Under the pieces are notes generated by a model that did not search any database, was not told the origin of the DNA, and was given only the letters and a program-made list of their open reading frames with translations. From Hydrotalea sandarakina (GTDB taxonomy: Bacteria; Bacteroidota; Bacteroidia; Chitinophagales; Chitinophagaceae), in contig NZ_QKZV01000001.1 in assembly GCF_003254115.1 (NCBI RefSeq), positions 580,809 to 644,808 on the forward strand: a stretch of 64,000 bases of DNA, read 5' to 3'. Below, piece after piece: positions 57,937-64,000 of the stretch (positions within the stretch are counted from its first letter, which is position 1; each line of letters starts with the position of its first letter). Position numbers and translations under genes: made by a program.

Positions 57937-57967
57937 TTGCTGTTTTTTTTGAAATGCCCTACCTTTA
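57937..57967 (+). promoter_or_regulatory. Possible promoter of the Nudix/HIT pair
   Basis: TTG (57937-57939), about 20 bases, then TACCTTTA (57960-57967), one mismatch from TAnnTTTG. Confidence 0.35.
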
Positions 57968-58001
57968 AAAGATGGATTTGCTTACCATTTAAACTTAAGT
58001 T

Positions 58002-58415
58002 ATGATACAAACTGTTTATGCAGCCGGAGGAATTGTTTGGAGTGAAGATGATGAATTACTGATGATACAACGCTATGGTAAATGGGATTTACCCAAAGGA
58101 CATTTACAACCCAATGAAACTTATGAACAATGTGCTTTGCGCGAAGTAAAAGAAGAAACTGGTTTAAAAACATTGGAAATAATTAGAAGTGCCGGTGTAA
58201 CGCATTATGAATATTTCGACAATGTATTGCATCAAGAAGCCATTAAAGAAATTCATTGGTTTGAAATGAAAACCAGTACACATTTAGACGTTATGCCTGA
58301 ATTAAAAGAACAAATTGAATGGATTCGTTGGATTTCAAAAAATGAAATTGAAAAATACCTGTACAATTCGTATGATAATGTGCGGACTATTTTAGAAAAA
58401 TTCATCAACAAATAA
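58002..58415 (+). CDS. Nudix hydrolase
   Basis: 137 aa. The Nudix box GHLQPNETYEQCALREVKEETGL follows the G-x5-E-x7-R-E-U-x-E-E-x-G-U pattern exactly, and WDLPKGHL precedes it. Enzymes of this size hydrolyse nucleoside diphosphates linked to another moiety, such as Ap4A, oxidised NTPs or ADP-sugars. The substrate cannot be chosen from sequence. A HIT protein follows 40 bases later, and both families often act on diadenosine polyphosphates. Confidence 0.93.
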   Translation: MIQTVYAAGGIVWSEDDELLMIQRYGKWDLPKGHLQPNETYEQCALREVKEETGLKTLEIIRSAGVTHYEYFDNVLHQEAIKEIHWFEMKTSTHLDVMPELKEQIEWIRWISKNEIEKYLYNSYDNVRTILEKFINK

Positions 58416-58455
58416 TGCAATTGTTAATACACATAAATGATATTTTTTATAGAAT

Positions 58456-58920
58456 ATGTTGAGTTGTCCCTTTTGCGCAAAAACGAAAAATGATTATTAT
58501 TTAGAATCGGAAAATTTTGCTGTTTTATATAATATTTCACCTATTTTACCGGGCCATTCTTTAGTAATTCCCAAGCTACACAAAGAAAGTTTATTTGAAC
58601 TAACCAATGAAGAGTTAGCGGAATTTATGTTATTGGGAAAAAACACAGCCCTATTATTATGTAAAGTGTTTCAAACAGATGCATTTAACTGGGCTATTCA
58701 AGAACGCGAAGTAGCAGGGCAATCCGTAGCCCATTTACACATGCATGTAGTGCCTCGCAAACTGGGTGATATGGTAAATCCCGGCGACTGGTATCAACGC
58801 TTAGAAAAAATTGAATCGGGGGATATTGATACGTATGCCCGTTACCGTTTATCGGATGAAATATTGAACAAGCTTACTCAAAAAATGAAACAAAAAGCAA
58901 TTGAACTGGGATTTCAATAA
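58456..58920 (+). CDS. HIT-family protein
   Basis: 154 aa. It starts LSCPFCAKTKNDYYLESENFAVLYNISPILPGHSLVIPK. The histidine triad is in HLHMHVVPRK, preceded by NWAIQEREVAGQSVAHLH. HIT hydrolases cleave AMP or other nucleotides from various carriers; the Fhit/Ap4A branch is a candidate. CPFC may bind zinc. It is in an operon with the Nudix gene. Confidence 0.93.
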   Translation: MLSCPFCAKTKNDYYLESENFAVLYNISPILPGHSLVIPKLHKESLFELTNEELAEFMLLGKNTALLLCKVFQTDAFNWAIQEREVAGQSVAHLHMHVVPRKLGDMVNPGDWYQRLEKIESGDIDTYARYRLSDEILNKLTQKMKQKAIELGFQ

Positions 58921-59020
58921 CGCAGATAATGTTAAATAAAGTGCTTTGTTGCCATTATTGATGCAGTACAAGTGTGCGACGCAACCACTGTTGCAAAAAG
59001 AACAAAAGCTGACTACAAAA

Positions 59021-61210
59021 TTATTTTTTATCAGGCAAAGCAAACGCCACATAACTATCACCGGATGGTTTATTTAATTTACCACCACCGCAAGCTATAA
59101 CAACATATTGCTTACCGTTTACAGCATAAACGGCAGGCGTAGCAAATCCGCAAGCAGGTAAATCAGCTTCCCACAATAAAACACCGGTGCGTTTATTAAA
59201 GGCGCGAATTTTAGCATCGCTGGTAGCAGCAATAAACAGCAAGCCACCCTCCGTTACCACAGGACCACCATAATTTTCTGTACCGGTATGTATGCCCTTT
59301 GCTTTCCATTCGGGATAATCGCCCAGCGTATCTTTCCATAATATTTTTCCGCTATTTAATTGAATAGCAGTTAGTGTACCCCAAGGTGGTGCTACAGCAG
59401 GATACCCCTCTTTGGTTAAAAATTTATTATATCCGGTTGAAGTGTACGGAATACTATCCCATTTGGTTAGTTGTTGTTTAGGCTTTATAAACTTATTTGC
59501 TTGCAGCGATTTTAAATTCAACACATAAGAAGCCAAAGCCTTTTTTTCTTCAGCAGTTAATTGTGTAAAAGCAGGCATCATTCTTCTTCCCGAAGTAACC
59601 AACTTTTCGAAGGATACCTCATTATACTTTTGATTGGCTTGTTGTAAGGATGGATAATTACCGCTGCCTTGTAAATTTGTTCCGTGACAACTCATACAAT
59701 GTGTTTTATATAAACGCATCCCTGCCTGTAACATATTTTCAGCAGCAGTTGCAGCATGTTGAACAGGTAGCATGGTTAATACCCAAGGAACTTCATTGGC
59801 ATTAACGTATAAAATATCTGTTTTAGGATCAACAGCAGGGCCACCCCATTCTGCACCACCATCAAATCCGGGAAAAATAATGGTTCCTTGAGTAGATGGC
59901 GGCGAAAAAAGATGATGATGCTCATAACGGGATAGTCTTGTTGCAATATCGTTATAGGAAGAATCGGGTACTAAATGGTTAAGATTATTAAAAGTTAATT
60001 GCTGCCGGGCAAATGGAATTGGCAAAGTAGGTATAGGCTGTGTTGGTGAAAGCACCTCACCCTTTAATTCAGTATTAACTGGAACCGGTTGCTCTTGAAT
60101 GGGAAATACAGGTGCACCATTTAACCGATTGAACAAGAAAACAAAGCCCGTTTTAGTGGTTTGAGCTACGGCATCAATTTTTTTACCATTGATATTGAGT
60201 GTAAGCAAAGTCGGTGCCGTTGGCAAATCTCTGTCCCACACATCGTGATGTATGGTTTGATAATGCCAAATAACTTTTCCATTATTGGCATTTAATGCTA
60301 TGAGGCTATTGGCAAACAAATTATTGCCCAAACGTAACCCACCATAAAAATCGTAAACAGCTGAACCGGTGGGCACATAAACAATACCTCGTTTTTCGTC
60401 CATACTAAATCCGGCCCATGCGTTTGCGCCGCCAACGTGTAAATAAGCAGTGGAATCATGCCAGGTATTAAAACCGGGTTCACCGGGATGAGGAATAGTA
60501 TGAAAAACCCATTGTAATTGGCCTGTATGTACATCGTAAGCACGTACATCACCGGAAGCTGCCGGCATTTCTTCGGCAACTCGTGTACCTATTATAATTA
60601 AGTTTTTATAAATAATGCCCGGTGTAGTGGATGCTACATATAAATTTTGAGAACGGGGACCTAAATCATTGTGTAAATCAATACTACCATTAGTACCAAA
60701 TGATGTAATAAGTTGGCCATTTGTGGCATTAACACAATACAATTGTGAACCGGCGGAATAGAAAATCCTTTGATCATTATTTCCATCGGAATAATAAGTT
60801 ACACCCCTACATACATTCATGGAAAAGTAACCTTTCGCTTTACCTAGGGTATCCAATAAAGGATTAAATACCCATTTTTGCCGGCCATTTGCGGCATTTA
60901 ATGCAAATAATTTTAGTTGCGGTGACACACCATATAGAATACTATCAACAATGATTGGATTTACTTGTATTTGAGTAGATGCACCTGCATCACCGCAATG
61001 ATATATCCAAGCAGGTTGCAGTGAGGCAACATTTGAAGTATCAATTTGAGCAAGCGCTACATAATGGTTGTTTTCTTTATTGCCACCATATACCTGCCAG
61101 GTAGTATAATTAGATGAATGCGAAGTACACGCAATAAAATTGTAGCAGCAAAACCCAATCACCAATAAACGTAAACATGAAGCGGTTATGGATGAATGCA
61201 GCAGATGCAT
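59021..61210 (-). CDS. PQQ-dependent dehydrogenase with inserted cytochrome c domain (lipoprotein)
   Basis: 729 aa. A signal segment with lipobox-like YNFIAC leads into a beta-propeller of PQQ type: TWQVYGGNKENNHYVALAQID, LQPAWIYHCGD, NAANGRQKWVF, ALNANNGKVIWHYQ and FDGGAEWGGPAVDPKTDILYVNANE. A class I cytochrome domain is inserted with haem site CMSCH (in THCMSCHGTNLQGSG) and distal Met in MMPAFTQL. The last blade follows (LNSGKILWKDTLGDYPEW). It resembles membrane-bound glucose or sugar dehydrogenases that pass electrons to the respiratory chain. The substrate is inferred. The gene is isolated. Confidence 0.9.
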   Translation of the reverse strand: MHLLHSSITASCLRLLVIGFCCYNFIACTSHSSNYTTWQVYGGNKENNHYVALAQIDTSNVASLQPAWIYHCGDAGASTQIQVNPIIVDSILYGVSPQLKLFALNAANGRQKWVFNPLLDTLGKAKGYFSMNVCRGVTYYSDGNNDQRIFYSAGSQLYCVNATNGQLITSFGTNGSIDLHNDLGPRSQNLYVASTTPGIIYKNLIIIGTRVAEEMPAASGDVRAYDVHTGQLQWVFHTIPHPGEPGFNTWHDSTAYLHVGGANAWAGFSMDEKRGIVYVPTGSAVYDFYGGLRLGNNLFANSLIALNANNGKVIWHYQTIHHDVWDRDLPTAPTLLTLNINGKKIDAVAQTTKTGFVFLFNRLNGAPVFPIQEQPVPVNTELKGEVLSPTQPIPTLPIPFARQQLTFNNLNHLVPDSSYNDIATRLSRYEHHHLFSPPSTQGTIIFPGFDGGAEWGGPAVDPKTDILYVNANEVPWVLTMLPVQHAATAAENMLQAGMRLYKTHCMSCHGTNLQGSGNYPSLQQANQKYNEVSFEKLVTSGRRMMPAFTQLTAEEKKALASYVLNLKSLQANKFIKPKQQLTKWDSIPYTSTGYNKFLTKEGYPAVAPPWGTLTAIQLNSGKILWKDTLGDYPEWKAKGIHTGTENYGGPVVTEGGLLFIAATSDAKIRAFNKRTGVLLWEADLPACGFATPAVYAVNGKQYVVIACGGGKLNKPSGDSYVAFALPDKK

Positions 61211-61631
61211 AAAGTGAGTTTAGTTGGAAAATTTGTTTAGGAATACAACGTAATTTATCATTTTTTTTGAAGAAGCAGGTTGTATAAATTATGGTAATTG
61301 AATTTGCAGCTATACTATTTATTGCTGCTAAAAACTGATGAGCAATATAGATTTCAGGAAACAATAAATTTAGCCTTTACACTGCTTTAACAACAAAAAA
61401 GCAACCCTTTGCAAGATTGCTTTTTGAGTAATGATGTCGGCTTGCCTGCCAACAGCTCGAACTTTTTAGAGAGTTTAAACGCAATATTGGTATTTTGATT
61501 GAAGGGGATTGTTGATTTGAAAAGGTAGTAGAAAGTTGAAAAAAATTTTTACCACAAGACGCAGACTTAACTTAGAAGAGAAGTTATTAAAAATAATATG
61601 CAGTGGACACTATATTAAAACTAACTCTTGT
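61211..61631. other. 421-base gene-poor stretch
   Basis: It should hold the promoter of the PQQ dehydrogenase (minus strand), but no good TAnnTTTG match is visible. It also contains a hairpin at 61395-61425. An open stretch of the minus strand (about 61387-61540) reads KLSKKFELLAGKP and ends KGLLFCC. It has no good start codon and looks like a short interspersed or leftover sequence, not a gene. Nothing else is recognised. Confidence 0.5.
61395..61425. terminator. Hairpin with A/T tails
   Basis: AAAAAAGCAA (61395-61404) and TTGCTTTTT (61417-61425) can pair, with A-rich and T-rich outer sides, forming a terminator-like hairpin for either strand. It lies about 200 bases past the end of the small gene at 61632 (minus strand). 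Confidence 0.55.
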
Positions 61632-62180
61632 TTAAAGAAGTCGTAATGGTTCCAATTTATCTAAATTAAGTTTTCGTTTAAAACTTTTAAAATTTCGCCA
61701 ACAATTTAAATTATTATAAAAACAATATTTTAATTGCTGTTTATGTGCTAAAAGATAATGATTCAAATCAATTTGACTAAAAGATTCTTCGCAACTCACA
61801 GTTAATAAAAAATTGACTGTTTCAATGTATTTTACTCCATGACCAGTAACTTCATTTTTGTAAATGCTAAGCAATATAATATAGTTTGAAATGAATAAAG
61901 TATCATAATTTGAAAAATCTTGTTCATACGACAATAATTGTAAACAAACATTTTCTTCTGATAAATTATTGAAAGTATAATATTTGTTTTTATTTATCTG
62001 ATATGAGGAGTCAAATTTTTTTAATTTACTTGATTCGTAAATAAATTTTTTTTTAACTGCTTTAGCTACAACTTCCCAGTCAGTTTGTCCTAAATATGAT
62101 ACTTTTTTACTCTGTGCATTTGTATAACTAAAAATGAAAAGATTAATAATTGTCCAACAAATAGTTATTGTTTTTTTCAT
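61632..62180 (-). CDS. Hypothetical secreted protein (last gene of the RHS unit)
   Basis: 182 aa. A signal peptide (TITICWTIINLFIFSYTNAQ) is followed by a polar domain with alternating strands and helices and a basic C terminus (KSFKRKLNLDKLEPLRLL). No family is recognised. The ATG overlaps the stop of the upstream small gene (ATGA at 62177-62180), so it belongs to the RHS-tip operon. Immunity proteins of polymorphic toxins often have this size and position, but nothing in the sequence proves that. Confidence 0.6.
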   Translation of the reverse strand: MKKTITICWTIINLFIFSYTNAQSKKVSYLGQTDWEVVAKAVKKKFIYESSKLKKFDSSYQINKNKYYTFNNLSEENVCLQLLSYEQDFSNYDTLFISNYIILLSIYKNEVTGHGVKYIETVNFLLTVSCEESFSQIDLNHYLLAHKQQLKYCFYNNLNCWRNFKSFKRKLNLDKLEPLRLL

Positions 62181-62443
62181 GGTAATTGAATATTATACTG
62201 ATGAATAAGAAAGTTAGTGAGCTTATCAATCTGAGTTTGATTAGGTAAGTGCCCATTTGTATAAAATGGACTATGGGGATTTGTAAAATAATTGACAGAA
62301 CCTATAAAAATGTGAACTGTAATTATTGGCTCACTTATTCCTACATTTCCATTACAATTTTTGCAACCTAATTGTTGATTACCAAGTAATGATTGTTCTT
62401 GTGAGTAATTTATTGCACGGCTAGCATCCGCAACTATGGTCAT
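62177..62443 (-). CDS. Hypothetical small protein in the RHS unit
   Basis: About 88 aa from MTIVADASRAINYSQEQS. This start is chosen because its ATG overlaps the preceding stop (ATGA at 62440-62443); the frame opens earlier at 62485. C-K-N-C (GCKNCNGNVG) may be a metal or disulfide site. The end (NQTQIDKLTNFLIHQYNIQ) is helical. There is no signal peptide. It could be a detached toxin-tip fragment or a small immunity factor; neither can be shown. Confidence 0.5.
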   Translation of the reverse strand: MTIVADASRAINYSQEQSLLGNQQLGCKNCNGNVGISEPIITVHIFIGSVNYFTNPHSPFYTNGHLPNQTQIDKLTNFLIHQYNIQLP

Positions 62444-62844
62444 AGTCCTATCAATTTTCTGTTGTAATTTGCCAAATATAAACAAAGTAAAATTGAGAAA
62501 ATGTAATAAATAATGATAATAAATATTCTAATAAGACAAATTCTTTTATTTAAATGTAAACTATCAAAGTATTGTATAATTTTTAAGCTTTTTTCATTAT
62601 GCAATAAAATATAATAGTTCATAATTAGAACTGGCAAAGTAATTACTGCTGCATACAAATAAATTTCACCCTCTGTATCATTACTAGTACCTTGTGTGAA
62701 GTAAAAAAACAATGATAAAACATTCAGAATAACAGGTATACTAATCCATATAATACCTGTAAATGCAGGGTCTAAATCTCTTTTGTTTATTTTTTTAGCA
62801 ATCTTTACCAATAGATAAAATACATAATAATAGAAGTTATTCAT
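62440..62844 (-). CDS. Hypothetical membrane protein next to the RHS fragment
   Basis: 134 aa with three clear membrane helices (IIWISIPVILNVLSLFFYF, IYLYAAVITLPVLIMNYYILL, IRIFIIIIYYIFSILLCLYLA) and a basic cytoplasmic N terminus. It starts 2 bases after the RHS stop. Small membrane proteins in this position are often immunity proteins against a membrane-acting RHS toxin, and the RHS C terminus here does end in hydrophobic segments. The role is inferred from context only. Confidence 0.6.
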   Translation of the reverse strand: MNNFYYYVFYLLVKIAKKINKRDLDPAFTGIIWISIPVILNVLSLFFYFTQGTSNDTEGEIYLYAAVITLPVLIMNYYILLHNEKSLKIIQYFDSLHLNKRICLIRIFIIIIYYIFSILLCLYLANYNRKLIGL

Positions 62845-62846
62845 TT

Positions 62847-63824
62847 TTATTTTTTATCATGAAAAATATAATGGCCCCAAACCATATCTGCAAGTGTCAA
62901 TCCAACTCCTATAAGTGGAAGTCCAGTTCCAACAAGACTTATAACACCTAAAGTAAAAGCATGATATCCATTTATATTTCCTTGTTGATAGTTTATTATA
63001 GCTGATGAAATACCGACAATTGCAACACCTTTACTAATATTTGACAATATTTTTGCAGATATTAAAGCTGTTGCTAAATTTTCCGACTCTAATCCCCCAG
63101 CTTTTATGGTTCCTTCTACAAACCCTTCTGCCATTATTGCAGTACTTATTGAATCCGTTATTGCTTCAATATTTTCATTACCATTGGTAATTTGAGTAGG
63201 CACTAATGAATTATAATTTGAAGATTGTGCATTTTCTGGTTCCTCATTTGTAACTACATGCCAATCTCCGTTTTTTCCTAGTTCAACTGTTCCTTCATTT
63301 GAAACATATCGTTTTTTATCTGAACCATCCCCATAATATTCCTCATTGGAATTTTTTACATCATCCGCTTTCTTCACATTATCATCCCAATAAACCCTGC
63401 CAGTTACTTTATTATGTACCCAGTCATCACTTGAGCTTGATTTAATTTTAAATCTTTTTGCTGAACCACCAGAAGCTGGATAGTATTTTATATACTTCCA
63501 ACCTCTAAATGATGCTTCGGAAGTCGTATTATCTCTAACCCCATATTCTCCCTGATCGTCATCTTCTACCGCTTCCATCCCATCTTTATCTATGAACCGT
63601 TCCGGGTTATCTAATGCATAGTTGTAGGGCGAAAAGCGGCGCATTTGCTCTGCCAATGGATCAACACCATTCCATCTGCCTAATTGAGGATCTTGCATTC
63701 TGGCTCCAAAATCATACAGTTCTATACCACTGCCATCACTAAACTCCCTCTGCTGTAATTCCTTGCCATTGTATTTGTATTTATTTTCTGTACCGCCTGC
63801 TGCTTTACTGCTGATGCCTGCCAT
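62847..63824 (-). CDS. RHS repeat-associated core and C-terminal tip (3' part of a broken rhs gene)
   Basis: 325 aa from the first ATG. In frame it reads upstream to a stop at 63863-63861, so the RHS coding continues to 63860 ([11 protein letters not shown]). The RHS core hallmark is [68 protein letters not shown] 240-residue variable tip ends in hydrophobic stretches ([49 protein letters not shown]). RHS proteins deliver such tips as toxins. The rest of the gene is in another frame upstream, so this copy looks disrupted. Confidence 0.8.
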   Translation of the reverse strand: MAGISSKAAGGTENKYKYNGKELQQREFSDGSGIELYDFGARMQDPQLGRWNGVDPLAEQMRRFSPYNYALDNPERFIDKDGMEAVEDDDQGEYGVRDNTTSEASFRGWKYIKYYPASGGSAKRFKIKSSSSDDWVHNKVTGRVYWDDNVKKADDVKNSNEEYYGDGSDKKRYVSNEGTVELGKNGDWHVVTNEEPENAQSSNYNSLVPTQITNGNENIEAITDSISTAIMAEGFVEGTIKAGGLESENLATALISAKILSNISKGVAIVGISSAIINYQQGNINGYHAFTLGVISLVGTGLPLIGVGLTLADMVWGHYIFHDKK

Positions 63825-63826
63825 AG

Positions 63827-64000
63827 TCAGTCCGAATGGATAATAATGCGTTTGCCCATGTCATTTTTATTGTATTGGTTATGGGCGAATTTCGCTTCGC
63901 TACATTTCTTCAAGTATTGCCCTAGTGTATGCACTACCTGTACATTATCAAAGAACACATCTACCGGACTTTCATTGCTGCAGTAAATATAAATATACCC
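63827..64000 (-). pseudogene. Upstream part of the same rhs gene, frameshifted (runs off the window)
   Basis: The minus-strand frame enters the window as GYIYIYCSNESPVDVFFDNVQVVH, a typical RHS-repeat sequence that should continue into HYYPFGLTM. Instead it reads QYLKKCSEAKFAHNQYNK and stops at TGA 63829-63827, while the HYYPFG part is found in another frame. The two frames are separated by about 60-70 bases with palindromes. So an insertion or frameshift has split the gene. Confidence 0.75.
63851..63900. repeat. Small palindromic segment inside the rhs break
   Basis: TTTGCCCAT (63851-63859) is nearly complementary to ATGGGCGAA (63881-63889), and GCGAA-T-TTCGC (63885-63895) is a perfect 11-base palindrome. 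The segment lies exactly where the RHS reading frame is lost. It may be a short inserted palindromic element. Confidence 0.45.

Noticed and set aside
61110..61364. 84-codon minus-strand frame at the 5' end of the PQQ dehydrogenase
   Set aside because: It overlaps the signal peptide in another frame and shows no family features.

Overview
The window is AT-rich DNA from a member of the Bacteroidetes, most likely the Chitinophagaceae (taxon inferred). The signs are TAnnTTTG-type promoters, mostly absent Shine-Dalgarno sequences, a UpxY/NusG-like antiterminator, outer-membrane beta-barrel receptors, a GLPGLI protein, paired TauE/DUF1634 genes and a tmRNA tag ending YAMAA. No prophage, insertion sequence or CRISPR array was found.

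Layout. 0-1.3 kb: the promoter-proximal end of a surface-polysaccharide operon (UpxY-like antiterminator, KdsC-like phosphatase, Gfo/Idh oxidoreductase). 1.3-11.2 kb: envelope genes (C-terminal processing protease, tRNA-His, DUF445 protein, beta-barrel receptor, lipoprotein, TauE/DUF1634, NlpC/P60 peptidase, ECF sigma factor with a membrane partner). 11.2-17.1 kb: tmRNA, RseP, Dxr, a GH3-type adenylating enzyme, ribosomal proteins L21 and L27, and a histone-H1-like Lys/Ala/Pro protein made of nine 30-bp repeats. 17.1-30.2 kb: PolX-PHP protein, a very large histidine kinase, MazG, tRNA-Leu and tRNA-Gly, glycosyltransferase, ABC-F protein, a second kinase and two PAP2 phosphatases.

30.2-44.9 kb is a glycogen/alpha-glucan region: GlgB, a receptor with a GLPGLI partner, a secreted GH13 amylase, a maltose-type MFS transporter, GlgC, GlgA, a second sugar MFS transporter and a ROK glucokinase. 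Together they would import alpha-glucans, release and phosphorylate glucose, and store it as glycogen. 44.9-46.8 kb is an arsenic operon (ArsR, ArsM, thioredoxin-type ArsC) with a clear ArsR-type operator.

46.86-53.24 kb is the most striking part: a fluoride-resistance island with two fluoride (crcB-motif) riboswitches. The first precedes a CLC-F type antiporter, a DUF190 protein, CrcB/Fluc and a universal stress protein. The second lies inside the same gene string and precedes an MFS protein, an unrecognised 141-aa protein, enolase and inorganic pyrophosphatase, the last two being classic fluoride-sensitive enzymes. Exporters and replacement copies of the targets are thus combined under two sensors. 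Two calcineurin-like phosphoesterases (one frameshifted), a dynamin-like GTPase and a MutS-like ATPase follow on the same strand.

58-64 kb: Nudix and HIT proteins, a haem-containing PQQ dehydrogenase, then an accessory stretch with a disrupted RHS gene and three small coupled orphan genes of polymorphic-toxin/immunity layout. All functions come from reading motifs by eye; no database search was possible.
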